Assembly (NCBI GenBank): GCA_028289185.1
Contig: JAQGGV010000027.1
Location: 1-13,733 of the forward strand
Direction: 5' to 3'
DNA length: 13,733 bases
Source of the DNA: Candidatus Saccharimonadota bacterium
GTDB lineage: Bacteria; Patescibacteriota; Saccharimonadia; Saccharimonadales; Saccharimonadaceae
This document shows, piece after piece, positions 1 to 11,050 of the stretch. Numbering within the stretch: position 1 is the first letter of the stretch; every line of letters begins with the position of its first letter. A model generated the notes under the pieces. That model had not been told where the DNA came from. It was given only the letters and a program-made list of their open reading frames with translations, and searched no databases. The position numbers and the translations under genes are program-made.

Positions 1-996
1 ACCGCTCAGATAAATCACTTCTTCGCCCTGTCGTACCATCACCCCGAATCTATCAGCGTCTGGGTCATTGGTAATCGCAATGTCCGCTTCCTCGCTGAGC
101 ATTTGAGCGACTGCTCTGTCATTTGCCACACGTTCCTCGGGATTGGCTTTGTTGTTCTCGACGGTCGGGAAGTTGCCGTCCGGTGTCATTTGGTCCTTGA
201 CGACGGACACATCCTTGAAACCTGCTGCACGTAGTGTCGGAAGTGCATTAGTCTGACCCGCACCGTGAAGAGGCGAATAGACGATCTTGAGATCACGAAT
301 GTCAGTCTCGGACTGCTCGACTGCCGTTTTGATATACGCTTCGTCGATCTCTTTGCCAATAACGATAATTTTACCTTCGCTAACGGCCTGGTCGAAATCT
401 ATGTCGTTAATTTTTGTAATACTGGCAGCCTTAGCCAACACACCCTTGTCGTGTGGAGATACAATCATTCCGCCGTCAGACCAGTAGGGCTTGAAGCCGT
501 TATCCGCAGGAGGATTATGACTGGCGCTAATAACGATACCGATTGCCGCACCGAGGTGTGGGACAGCAAAGCTGAGTTCGGGAGTTGAACGGAAACTTTC
601 GAAAATATACGTTTTGAAACCTGCGGCTGCGCAGACTTGGGCCGTATAGCGGCTGAGTTCTGGCGAACTGAGACGTGTGTCGCAGGCAATCACGACGCCC
701 TTTTCGGGCGCCGCTGAATCATGTTCGATAGCATATTCGCAGAGCGCTTGTGCTGATTCACCAATAGTCACGCGATTAATTCTGTTTGAACCAACGCCGG
801 TCGTACCGCGTCGGCCACCGGTACCAAACTCAACCACCTTAAAGAACGAGTCCTCTAATAATTTCCAGTGTTCGTCAGCAATCAGTTGCTCGAGTTCAAC
901 CTTATACTGTTCATACTTTGGCTCGCTCAACCACGCATTAATATTCTTGATTGCATCAGGTGACAACTGCGTTTTGGCAGGCTCAGATAGTGGCAT
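1..996 (-). CDS. phosphohexomutase (phosphoglucomutase/phosphomannomutase family), N-terminal part, cut by the window edge
   Basis: This encodes an alpha-D-phosphohexomutase, which interconverts hexose-1- and hexose-6-phosphates through a phosphoserine enzyme and feeds sugar nucleotides for wall and surface glycans. I translated 332 codons with no stop; the C-terminal part lies beyond base 1. Visible signatures are FGTGGRRG at residues 57-64 followed by a GSNRIN segment, the active-site loop SASHNP at 157-162 with S159 as the expected phosphorylated serine, and the Mg-binding loop DPDADR at 311-316. DPDADR with the long N-terminus fits the PgcA/PGM2-like branch, usually about 550-600 residues, rather than the shorter GlmM or ManB types. 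The ATG at 996 is set by AGGAGGG at 1007-1001. tyrS ends 52 bases upstream, and an extended -10 lies in that gap. Glucose versus mannose specificity cannot be told from this part. Confidence 0.93.
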   Translation of the reverse strand, partial: MPLSEPAKTQLSPDAIKNINAWLSEPKYEQYKVELEQLIADEHWKLLEDSFFKVVEFGTGGRRGTTGVGSNRINRVTIGESAQALCEYAIEHDSAAPEKGVVIACDTRLSSPELSRYTAQVCAAAGFKTYIFESFRSTPELSFAVPHLGAAIGIVISASHNPPADNGFKPYWSDGGMIVSPHDKGVLAKAASITKINDIDFDQAVSEGKIIVIGKEIDEAYIKTAVEQSETDIRDLKIVYSPLHGAGQTNALPTLRAAGFKDVSVVKDQMTPDGNFPTVENNKANPEERVANDRAVAQMLSEEADIAITNDPDADRFGVMVRQGEEVIYLSG

Positions 997-1030
997 TATA
1001 CCCTCCTGTTATTGGTCGTATCGAGCTTTC

Positions 1031-1039
1031 ATTATACCA
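1031..1039 (-). promoter_or_regulatory. extended -10 promoter for the phosphohexomutase gene
   Basis: The minus strand reads TGGTATAAT, a perfect extended -10, with no convincing -35. A start site about seven bases downstream gives a leader of roughly 28 nt that contains the AGGAGGG ribosome-binding site at 1007-1001. The gene can therefore be transcribed independently of tyrS. A second TATAAT overlaps the ATG itself (1000-995) and is probably incidental. Confidence 0.6.
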
Positions 1040-1048
1040 TTCTGGTGC

Positions 1049-2263
1049 TTAGCGGACGAGTAAAAAGCTGTTCTTGCCCTTTTTGATAAGAGATGGCTGG
1101 TCGACTTGCTGATCGTCGGCAATTTTTTCACCATTTACCGAAATTGCGCCACCAAGGATGAGGCGACGAGCTTCGCCCTTGCTCTCGACAACACCGCTAT
1201 CAGCCAGCAGGTCAACGACTGAGGCTCCGACATTTACGACAGGAATTTCACCCGCAAGCAGCTCAATATCCTCGCTTGATAAGTCAGAAAAAGCCGCGCC
1301 ACCAAATAGTACTGATGTGACTTTTTTGGCACTTTCGGCAGCTGCCTCGCCATGAACAAGTTTGGTTACTTCATACGCCAGCGTCTTTTGGATATCACGA
1401 TCACCAGGGTTTTCCTGTTGCTTAGCTGCGAGCTCATCAATCTGCTCCTTGGATAGAAGCGTGTAGATCTTGGCATAGTCAATCGCACCCTCGTCGTCGA
1501 CATTCAACCAAAATTGGTAAAACTTATAAATGCTTGTTAGTTTCGGATCCAGCCAAACAGCGCCTTCCTCAGACTTGCCAAATTTCACACCGGTCGCTTT
1601 GTTGACAATAATAGGGGCAGTAAAGACATTTGCCTCTCCAGTATCAATACGACGAATCAAATCAACGCCAGCCAGGGAATTACCCCATTGGTCCGCGCCG
1701 CTCAACTGTAAGGTCACGCCGTTGTTGCGGTACAGGTGCAGGAAGTCATAACCCTGAATCAAACTATAACTAAATTCGGCGTAACTAATGCCGTTGCCAT
1801 CCTCGCCCAACCTCGACTGCACGAAATCGCGTCCAATCATCTGGCTGAGTGGAACATACTTGCCGACATCACGCAGAAACGCGAGATAGTTGAAATCTTT
1901 GAACCAGTCATAGTTGTCGACAATCTCGAACGGCTGACCAGCAAATATTTTATTGTATTGCTCGACGATAGCAGCTTTGTTGGCGGTAATTTCATCAAGT
2001 GTTTTCAGATTGCGTTCGTCACTTTTGCCATCTGGGTCACCGATCATACCCGTTGCACCACCGACCAATAGATGCGCACGGTGTCCGTGGTTGATAAAGT
2101 GGCGCACCATCATGCCGGCCGCAAAGTTACCAATTGTCATGCTCGGGGCACTAGGATCAACACCCCAGTAGAAACTGATTGGATCACCGTCAAGCGCCGT
2201 CAAGTCATCAAATGTTGTCTGATTGACGAAGCCTCGCCACTGCAGTTCTTCGGATAGTGTCAT
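1049..2263 (-). CDS. tyrS: tyrosyl-tRNA synthetase
   Basis: This class I aminoacyl-tRNA synthetase charges tRNA-Tyr with tyrosine in the cytoplasm. At 404 residues it has the usual bacterial TyrRS length. The ATP-binding HIGH motif appears as TIGN at residues 43-46, after VDPSAPS. The glycine-rich GGATGMIGDP segment follows at 68-77. ADQWGN, matching the tyrosine-site SDQWGN motif, lies near 190-195, and the KMSKS loop appears as KFGKS at 227-231. The C-terminal 65 residues form an S4 RNA-binding domain containing an EARRLILGGAISVNG stretch. There is no Shine-Dalgarno sequence, but a -10 box ends only eight bases before the ATG, so the message is probably leaderless. It is divergent from the PBP gene, and the phosphohexomutase follows after 52 bases. 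Confidence 0.97.
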   Translation of the reverse strand: MTLSEELQWRGFVNQTTFDDLTALDGDPISFYWGVDPSAPSMTIGNFAAGMMVRHFINHGHRAHLLVGGATGMIGDPDGKSDERNLKTLDEITANKAAIVEQYNKIFAGQPFEIVDNYDWFKDFNYLAFLRDVGKYVPLSQMIGRDFVQSRLGEDGNGISYAEFSYSLIQGYDFLHLYRNNGVTLQLSGADQWGNSLAGVDLIRRIDTGEANVFTAPIIVNKATGVKFGKSEEGAVWLDPKLTSIYKFYQFWLNVDDEGAIDYAKIYTLLSKEQIDELAAKQQENPGDRDIQKTLAYEVTKLVHGEAAAESAKKVTSVLFGGAAFSDLSSEDIELLAGEIPVVNVGASVVDLLADSGVVESKGEARRLILGGAISVNGEKIADDQQVDQPSLIKKGKNSFLLVR

Positions 2264-2271
2264 ATGGGATT

Positions 2272-2280
2272 ATTGTACCA
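2272..2280 (-). promoter_or_regulatory. extended -10 promoter of tyrS, probably leaderless
   Basis: The minus strand reads TGGTACAAT, a TGn extended -10 one base from consensus. Eight bases separate its last T from the tyrS ATG at 2263, so the predicted start site falls within about two bases of the start codon. No purine-rich ribosome-binding site is present in the short gap. Confidence 0.55.
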
Positions 2281-2309
2281 GAAAATGTATATTGCGCGGC
2301 TTCGTTTGG

Positions 2310-2318
2310 TGCTATAAT
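2310..2318 (+). promoter_or_regulatory. extended -10 promoter of the class A PBP gene
   Basis: TGCTATAAT is a perfect extended -10. A possible weak -35, TTGCGC, lies at 2292-2297 with a 15-base spacer. The predicted leader is about 36 nt and has no strong Shine-Dalgarno; only a TGGGAAA stretch precedes the ATG at 2362. The promoter lies back to back with that of tyrS. Confidence 0.6.
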
Positions 2319-2361
2319 GAGTCCTAATACTGCTTATGGGAAATAGAGACTAACTGGGAAA

Positions 2362-5058
2362 ATGGCAGCCAAAAAACGCCGCTCACGCAAACTGAATGTG
2401 TACGCCAATCTGGCGACTGCCAGACGTACCAAAAAGGACGCTGCCCATCGTAAAAAGGCGGAGTACCTAGCGACGCTGCCAAAGCACCCGGTCAAACGTC
2501 TGCTTGCTCGTATGCACCCCAGGCGTGTCTGGAACTATTGGTTTAGCAAAAAGGGTGGCATCATGGCGCTCAAGATTGTTGGCGTGTCGGTTCTGCTGCT
2601 GGTGCTGTTTGTTGGTGGATTGTTTGCCTACTACCGCAAAGACCTTGACTCAATTAACCCGCAGCAGCTTGCCTCGCGCGTCCATACAACGGTCACTAAA
2701 TACTACGACCGACGCGGCCCGTCTGCTGGCGACACTGCACTTCTATGGACCGACACTGGTGATGGTGACTACAAATTGGTTGTTGATGGATCGCAAATCA
2801 ACAAATACATGAAGGAAGCCACTGTCGCAATCGAGGACAAAGACTTCTATAAACACGGCGGCATCAGTGTCAGTGGCACACTTCGGGCAATTATCAACAA
2901 CTCCAACGGCGGGACCACGCAAGGTGGTTCAACCCTGACCCAGCAGCTTGTCAAACAAGTCTTCTTTGCCAATGATGCGCAGCAACGCGGCCTGGCCGGC
3001 ATCCCCCGCAAGATAAAGGAAGCTATCTTGTCGATTGAGGTTGAGCGTGCGTATAACAAGGACCAAATTCTGAACCTCTACCTCAATGAATCACCATACG
3101 GTGGTCGACGTAACGGTGTCGAGTCTGCAGCCAAGTCATACTTCGGTATAGATGCAAAAGACCTCACCCTTGCGCAATCAGCACTGCTGGCAGCAATTCC
3201 AAACGAACCAGGCCTATATAACCCATACAACCCCGACGGCCAGCAGCCACTTGTCGATCGCCAACACAAAGTACTGGATGAAATGGCCGATCAGGGTTAC
3301 GTGAGTAAGGCAGATGCCGAAAAGGCCAAGGCTCAGCCAATCCTCGATACAATCCTGCCAGAAAGCTCCCAGTTCGAGAACATCAAGGCACCACACTTTG
3401 TCCAGATGGTTCAGCAACAATTGAACTCAGAGCTGGGTGCGCAGACCGTTGGTCAGGGTGGCCTGACAGTCACGACGACACTTGATTCAAGTATCCAAAA
3501 TAGTCTGGAACAGAGTTTTGATCAAGAATTTAATCCAAAGAATCCAAAGTACCAAGGAATCCCGAAGCGTGCCGGCTTTGCCGATGGTGCAGCCACCGTC
3601 GAAGATACGCAAACCGGACAAATCGTTGCCCTCATGGGAAGTGCCTCGTGGGATGCACCGTACACCGCTGGATTTGGTCAGACGAACGCCGCAGAATCAT
3701 ATATCCAGCCAGGTTCAACCATCAAGCCACTCGTCTATGCGCAGCTGATGCAACAAAAGTCTAATACGGCGCAGAATATTTATGGTAGTGGCACGGTCCT
3801 GCCGGACAACAAGACGACTTTCCCCGGTAACTATACGCCAGCCGACGATGACAACAGATATCTGGGTAACATCCCTATTCGTAGCAGCCTAGGCCTATCG
3901 CGTAACGTGCCTGCTGTCGAAGCAATGCAAATCAACGGTGTAAAGCCAACGCTCGATCTGATTCACGCAGCTGGTGGTGCCAGCTATTGTACGCAAGGTG
4001 TCGACACACAGGTTGGCCTAGCGGCCGGCATCGGTGGATGTGGCATCAAACAAGTTGATCATGTCAACGCCTACTCAACGCTTGCACGTGGCGGTGTCTA
4101 CAAACCGCAGAGCACTATCCTCCAAGTAACAAACTCTGACGGCCAGACGATCAAGAAGTGGGAAGACAATCAGGGAAAGAAAGTCATCGATCCACAGGTC
4201 GCCTATATATTGTCCGATATCCTGAGCGACGACAACGCGCGTGCTGGCTTGTATGGCCGTAACTTCCCGGGACTAGTCGTCGATAAAGGCATCGTCAAGA
4301 CCGCTGTCAAAACCGGTACTTCCAACGCCGAGATCAATGGCCAAGCAGTTCCAAAGGACATCTGGGTCATGAGCTACAATCCCTCGCTGACTATGGGTGT
4401 GTGGTTTGGCAATACGACACCAGTCGCGCTCAAGGACGGTAACTCATCCTTGCCGGCAAAGGTTATCAATGACGTCATGACCTATGCCAATACCGTCGCC
4501 TATGCTCAGCAGGGCAAATGGAAGCAGGGTCAATGGTACACAGCACCTGCAGGCATCCAAAAAATTGGTAATGAATTGTATCCATCCTGGTACAACAAAA
4601 ACGCCGCCCAGTCGACGACCAAACTGACATTTGATAAGGTGTCCAAGAAACTTGCGACAGATTGTACGCCTGAGGGCGCCAAGATTCAGCAGGATGCACT
4701 CAAAACGACCGATCCAACCACCAAAAAAGCTGTCTTCTTTGCACCGAGTGGCTATGACGCATCCAAAAACGATGATGCCCACAGCTGTGATGATGCCAAG
4801 CCGTCAATTTCATCCATTACCGTCAGTCTGATTACAACAAATACCTACAAGATATCGACAGTTGTTTCCGGCGGCAAGGGCAACCTGACAAGCCTGACGA
4901 TTAGCGTGAATGGCGCGACCATCAATGATCAGCAGATATCACTGGCAGGCAGCTACGATGCAACCTACACTTCAACTGGACCTGGCACATTTAGCATTAC
5001 AGCTACGACGACCGATGACCTGTTCTATACAGGAACCGCATCCAAATCGTATCCTTAG
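2362..5058 (+). CDS. class A penicillin-binding protein (glycosyltransferase 51 plus transpeptidase)
   Basis: This bifunctional wall-building enzyme polymerises lipid II glycan strands and cross-links stem peptides outside the membrane. Of its 898 residues, 1-68 form a strikingly Lys/Arg-rich cytoplasmic tail and about 69-91 a single membrane anchor. The GT51 domain shows EDKDFYKHGG from 158 (catalytic E158), GGSTLTQQLVKQ at 188-199 and VERAYNKDQI with E228. The transpeptidase domain has all three motifs: STIK with nucleophile S452, SRN at 513-515 and KTGT at 650-653. After about 790, a Thr/Ser-rich stretch of alternating beta-like sequence resembles a bacterial Ig-like domain. It has its own promoter and a strong terminator right after the stop. 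By layout it is a PBP1a/PonA-type protein; I leave the symbol blank because the orthology is unclear. Confidence 0.97.
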   Translation: MAAKKRRSRKLNVYANLATARRTKKDAAHRKKAEYLATLPKHPVKRLLARMHPRRVWNYWFSKKGGIMALKIVGVSVLLLVLFVGGLFAYYRKDLDSINPQQLASRVHTTVTKYYDRRGPSAGDTALLWTDTGDGDYKLVVDGSQINKYMKEATVAIEDKDFYKHGGISVSGTLRAIINNSNGGTTQGGSTLTQQLVKQVFFANDAQQRGLAGIPRKIKEAILSIEVERAYNKDQILNLYLNESPYGGRRNGVESAAKSYFGIDAKDLTLAQSALLAAIPNEPGLYNPYNPDGQQPLVDRQHKVLDEMADQGYVSKADAEKAKAQPILDTILPESSQFENIKAPHFVQMVQQQLNSELGAQTVGQGGLTVTTTLDSSIQNSLEQSFDQEFNPKNPKYQGIPKRAGFADGAATVEDTQTGQIVALMGSASWDAPYTAGFGQTNAAESYIQPGSTIKPLVYAQLMQQKSNTAQNIYGSGTVLPDNKTTFPGNYTPADDDNRYLGNIPIRSSLGLSRNVPAVEAMQINGVKPTLDLIHAAGGASYCTQGVDTQVGLAAGIGGCGIKQVDHVNAYSTLARGGVYKPQSTILQVTNSDGQTIKKWEDNQGKKVIDPQVAYILSDILSDDNARAGLYGRNFPGLVVDKGIVKTAVKTGTSNAEINGQAVPKDIWVMSYNPSLTMGVWFGNTTPVALKDGNSSLPAKVINDVMTYANTVAYAQQGKWKQGQWYTAPAGIQKIGNELYPSWYNKNAAQSTTKLTFDKVSKKLATDCTPEGAKIQQDALKTTDPTTKKAVFFAPSGYDASKNDDAHSCDDAKPSISSITVSLITTNTYKISTVVSGGKGNLTSLTISVNGATINDQQISLAGSYDATYTSTGPGTFSITATTTDDLFYTGTASKSYP

Positions 5059-5080
5059 ACAGATAAGATCACTACAAACT

Positions 5081-5107
5081 AAAAGCCGGCTCTGCGCCGG
5101 CTTTTTT
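5081..5107 (+). terminator. bidirectional intrinsic terminator between the PBP and PIN-TRAM genes
   Basis: GCCGGC (5085-5090), loop TCTGC and GCCGGC (5096-5101) form a perfect GC stem, extended by AAAA before and TTTT after. Six Ts follow on the plus strand and AAAA precedes the stem, so it should also work for minus-strand transcripts leaving the PIN-TRAM gene at 5121, though with a shorter U-tract. Confidence 0.92.
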
Positions 5108-5120
5108 GTACTTTGTGTTT

Positions 5121-6113
5121 TTATTCTTGCTTATCGAGCAGAGCGATGAGGCTATTTTCGCGGTCGTTGCTCGATGGAGCGCGACGACGTTTTTGATTGT
5201 TGTTGCTTGGACGAGCTTGCTGTTGCTGTGGTTGCTGCTTTTGCTGCACAGGCGCAGGCTGAGCAGGCCGTGGCTGTGAGGCTTGCTGCGGTTGAGGTTG
5301 TGGCTGTGGCTGCACTTGAGCCTGCTGTGCCTGTGGCTGGCGGTTTTGAACAGGCTTGGTGCCAGTGTTTGGCTTCGACTGCCTGCCGCGTCCTGATTGC
5401 TTTGCTGGGCTATCGGCGCTGCCGGCTTTTTTGGCAAACATCATCTTGCCGGCTGCGGTTTGCAGACTACGAATGAATTCAATTTCGATTGTCTGGCCAA
5501 TGTGAGCCGATGCGTGCTCGACAACAACCATTGTGCCGTCAGTTAGGTAGCCGACGCCCTGGTGACTGTCCTGGCCCTTCTGGACGAGTTCTAGCATGAT
5601 TTTTTCGCCTGGTAGGTATGCCATACGGAGTTCCTTGGCTAGTTCATTCAGGTTACAGACGGTAATGCCCTCTACGACGGCGACTTTGTTAAGGTTGTAA
5701 TCAATGGTACAAATGGCACCGCCGTGCTTTTTGGCAAGGTTAATCAGGCGTTCATCGACGCCTTCTTCGGCTTTGCTGCCATCCTGAAAGATTTCGACAT
5801 CGACACCTTCAAGCTTTTGGAGTTCCTGGACAACGTCCAGTCCGTGACGAGCACGTTGACGCTTTTCGGCATCCGCGTTATCCGCCAGGAATTGGAGTTC
5901 ACCAATCACACTTCGTGGGATTGCGAGTGTATCACCAATGAAGCCTGATGCGGCAACGGGGATAATACGGCCGTCAATCAGCACCGATGTGTCGACGAAA
6001 ATCATTCGTTTTCGGTTGTTTGATTGCTGGCGGGGTAATTTGGCGACCAAGTAGGTCACTTCACCAAGTAGTACTAAAAGTACTGCGGTAAGTAATAATT
6101 CTTCTGTTTTCAT
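5121..6113 (-). CDS. membrane-anchored PIN-TRAM protein (YacL-like) with Gln/Pro-rich tail
   Basis: A putative membrane-tethered PIN-fold nuclease of the YacL/PilT-N type, probably acting on RNA. Residues 5-25 form one hydrophobic N-terminal segment. The PIN domain starts at FVDTSVLIDGR, and the expected acidic metal ligands are D41, E72, D120 and D138. A TRAM nucleic-acid-binding domain spans about 157-215 (starting AKELRMAYLPGEK, with GVGYLTDGTMVVVEHA). From about 230 the tail is low-complexity, with Gln/Pro runs near 259-300, and ends in a basic cluster, NNNQKRRRAPSSN. Bacillus YacL has several membrane segments and, as far as I know, no such tail, so this version is shorter in front and longer behind. 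The start is set by AAGGA 7-8 bases upstream. It follows radA by 15 bases, so the two are cotranscribed. Confidence 0.9.
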   Translation of the reverse strand: MKTEELLLTAVLLVLLGEVTYLVAKLPRQQSNNRKRMIFVDTSVLIDGRIIPVAASGFIGDTLAIPRSVIGELQFLADNADAEKRQRARHGLDVVQELQKLEGVDVEIFQDGSKAEEGVDERLINLAKKHGGAICTIDYNLNKVAVVEGITVCNLNELAKELRMAYLPGEKIMLELVQKGQDSHQGVGYLTDGTMVVVEHASAHIGQTIEIEFIRSLQTAAGKMMFAKKAGSADSPAKQSGRGRQSKPNTGTKPVQNRQPQAQQAQVQPQPQPQPQQASQPRPAQPAPVQQKQQPQQQQARPSNNNQKRRRAPSSNDRENSLIALLDKQE

Positions 6114-6128
6114 GTAATCCTTTACATA

Positions 6129-7475
6129 TTATTGGAGATAATCGATCAATGCTTGACGCAGATCTTTGACACCTGTTATATAGGCATCTTTTTTGCTACC
6201 AGCAGGGGCGATAGCGTGCTTGAAACCAAGTTTTTTGGCTTCATCTATGCGACGAGCGGACGATTGAGCCGAACGAACTTCGCCACCAAGTCCTACTTCA
6301 CCGTATACGACGGTGTTCTCGTCCAACTTGCGACCAGCTGCAGCACTGGCAATTGCCATACATACAGCCAAATCCGCTGCCGGATCAGCCAGTTTCAGTC
6401 CCCCCACGACATTGATATAGATATCTTTATCGGATAAATTCAGTTTTGTTCGTCGCTCTAATACTGCGATTAACAGATTAAGTCGGTTGAGGTCAAATCC
6501 ACTGGCTGTACGCTTAGGATACCCGAAATTGGTTGGATTTACAAGGGCTTGGATCTCAACCAACAGTGGTCGAGTCCCTTCGAGAGTCGCCAACACCACC
6601 GAACCATCAGCATTTTGGCGTTCAGCGAGTAGCGCAGCCGACGGATTTTCAACAACTGCTAGACCATCTTCGCTCATTTCAAATATCGCCGCCTCATTGG
6701 TTGAGCCAAAGCGGTTCTTGATTGCACGGACCACTTTGAAACCCCCATAACGGTCGCCTTCGAACTGCAAAACCACATCCACAAGGTGTTCCAATACCTT
6801 TGGCCCAGCGATTGAGCCCTCTTTGGTCACATGCCCAACTAGGATGACTGCTGTGTTCGAGGCTTTTGCTGCCTGAATAATCACGTTACTGGCGTTGGTA
6901 ATCTGGCTGACGCTGCCAGGGGCAGATGTAATTTCACCCAATGTTAGTGTCTGCACAGAGTCAACGATAACAACTCTATAGGCACCGCTTCGGATGGTCG
7001 TCGCGATATCGTCCGCTGAGGTACTTGAGGCAAAACTTAGCTGTTCGTTCTGCTCTGCACCAAGTCTTTCAGCACGGAGTTTGACCTGGGATGCCGATTC
7101 CTCACCGCTGACATACAGAACTGGCACAGATTGCGCAACCGATGCCGAAACTTGCAGCAACAACGTACTTTTGCCAATTCCAGGCTGTCCAGCCAGCAAC
7201 ACAACACCTCCAGGAAGGATTCCGCCGCCCAAAACTGCATCGAGATCCGCAATCTTGGTCGTCAGCCGCGATGATTTGTCGTCGCTAACGATTGATTTCA
7301 TTGTCTGAGGTCTGAGGACCGCGCCCTTGCTGCGTGCGACAGCCGAACTACCGGTTGCAATTGGAGCCTGTTCGACAAGTGTGTTCCACTCACCACAATT
7401 TTCGCATTTACCTGTCCATTTGCCATATGATGCACCGCAGTTTTGACAGACAAATGTTGTTTTTGCTTTAGCCAT
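6129..7475 (-). CDS. radA: DNA repair protein RadA (Sms)
   Basis: RadA is a RecA-like ATPase that helps process recombination intermediates and branch migration. Its 448 residues are typical. The N-terminal zinc finger is C10-x2-C13 and C24-x2-C27. Walker A is GQPGIGKS at 96-103, Walker B is VIVDS at 170-174, and the RadA signature KNRFG is at 254-258. The C-terminal 170 or so residues form the Lon-protease-like domain, including DLAVCMAIASAAAGR. The gene starts 14 bases after the stop of the HExxH gene and precedes the PIN-TRAM gene by 15 bases, as expected for an operon. A TATAAT box 6 bases before the ATG suggests an additional leaderless transcript. Confidence 0.98.
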   Translation of the reverse strand: MAKAKTTFVCQNCGASYGKWTGKCENCGEWNTLVEQAPIATGSSAVARSKGAVLRPQTMKSIVSDDKSSRLTTKIADLDAVLGGGILPGGVVLLAGQPGIGKSTLLLQVSASVAQSVPVLYVSGEESASQVKLRAERLGAEQNEQLSFASSTSADDIATTIRSGAYRVVIVDSVQTLTLGEITSAPGSVSQITNASNVIIQAAKASNTAVILVGHVTKEGSIAGPKVLEHLVDVVLQFEGDRYGGFKVVRAIKNRFGSTNEAAIFEMSEDGLAVVENPSAALLAERQNADGSVVLATLEGTRPLLVEIQALVNPTNFGYPKRTASGFDLNRLNLLIAVLERRTKLNLSDKDIYINVVGGLKLADPAADLAVCMAIASAAAGRKLDENTVVYGEVGLGGEVRSAQSSARRIDEAKKLGFKHAIAPAGSKKDAYITGVKDLRQALIDYLQ

Positions 7476-7481
7476 AAATTA

Positions 7482-7487
7482 ATTATA
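7482..7487 (-). promoter_or_regulatory. possible internal -10 for a leaderless radA transcript
   Basis: The minus strand reads TATAAT, then TAATTT, then ATG. There is no TGn extension and no recognisable -35. The only Shine-Dalgarno-like bases (AAGG, overlapping the upstream stop codon) are about 12 bases away, which is too far. The spacing matches that at the J-domain gene, which is the main reason to take it seriously. Confidence 0.42.
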
Positions 7488-8468
7488 CCTTAAACTTTCG
7501 GTGCGGGCGCCAGGCTGCTGTCTATGCTGTTATATAGCGCATTCGACTGCGTCACGATGTCATTATACTGACCACGCAAGGTGTTGTACTGATCAATCAG
7601 CCCATTGATGGTGTCACGTTCACTGGAAATAGTATTCGCTCGCGTCACGAGTGTATCTCTCTGCGCGTTGAACTGCGCCTGTGATGTAAACGACCCACCC
7701 GCTGCGCGCCCATTGAAATCACTTATGTCGGTATTGAGCGTTTTGACATCGGCATTGTATTTGTCGGATGTCGATTTAATTTGGATATTTATACTATCTA
7801 ACTTTGTCGAAATGGCCTTAGCCTGATTAGCCAGACTGGTAAATGCACTATTGTACGAGGCGTAGAACCCGACGACATCACTGCGTTTATTGAAATATTT
7901 GTCGTAGTGAGCCTCGAGCTCAGGACTAATCGACGCAACTTCAGTACCAATGATGGAGTGGAGTTCATTGTCGCGCTCGCCTGGCTCAGTACGGTCATAG
8001 AAAGCCATACGCTCGGCATACTCAGGATTCGATTTCAATTTTTGATATTCTGCTTCGACCAGCGTATTTACGCTGCTCCTATCTGATTGCGACATACGCT
8101 CGTACACGGCGTGCAGCATTTCGTGCGCCGCTGTGACCTCCTCGATACCATCCAATCGGGTGTCGGTGACGTTGTACAGGAAAATACGCTGATTGACGTA
8201 ACAACCCAGAATTGCCGTACCACTTTCCTTGCGCTCACACTCCTGATTAAAGGCTGCCTTTTCATCAACCGCCGGTTCCGAGGCATAGAAAATAAACCTG
8301 CCTGAATCAGATAAATTGGCCTTACTGGCAATTGCCGAGACGTCGCTCGTGGGCTGATATCGCCAAAAATTAATCGTGTCGACAAAGTATTGGTGATTCG
8401 CCCACAGCAACAGACTTGCGACAATGAGCAGAACAAGAACAATCAGACTACCGAGGCTACTATGTCGT

Positions 8469-10958
<2,490 letters not shown>

Positions 10959-10974
10959 TATCAATCCTCCATTG

Positions 10975-11010
10975 ATTCAGCGCAAGCATTTTATCTTACA
11001 AAAGCTGAAT
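10975..11010 (-). promoter_or_regulatory. stem-loop in the clpC leader
   Basis: ATTCAGC and GCTGAAT form a 7-bp stem around a 22-base A/T-rich loop on the predicted clpC mRNA. The structure fills almost the whole leader between the predicted start site (about 11014) and the GGAGG site at 10970, leaving the ribosome-binding site unpaired. It could stabilise the mRNA or be fortuitous. Confidence 0.35.
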
Positions 11011-11020
11011 TACTATACCC

Positions 11021-11050
11021 AGTATAGCGCAAAATTGGCACTCGGGTCAA
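11021..11050 (-). promoter_or_regulatory. clpC promoter
   Basis: The -35 is TTGACC (11050-11045) and the -10 is TATACT (11026-11021), with an 18-base spacer. The -35 lies inside the spacer of the CIRCE operator, and the -10 lies inside a second perfect inverted repeat, CTATAC-N3-GTATAG (11013-11027). Confidence 0.75.

Noticed and set aside
995..1000. TATAAT overlapping the phosphohexomutase start codon
   Set aside because: A transcript from it would begin inside the gene. The TGGTATAAT further upstream, with AGGAGGG in the leader, explains expression better.
5174..5476. Plus-strand Ala/Val-rich frame of 100 codons
   Set aside because: It is the complement of the Gln/Pro-rich repeat tail of the PIN-TRAM gene; its low-complexity composition is a by-product.
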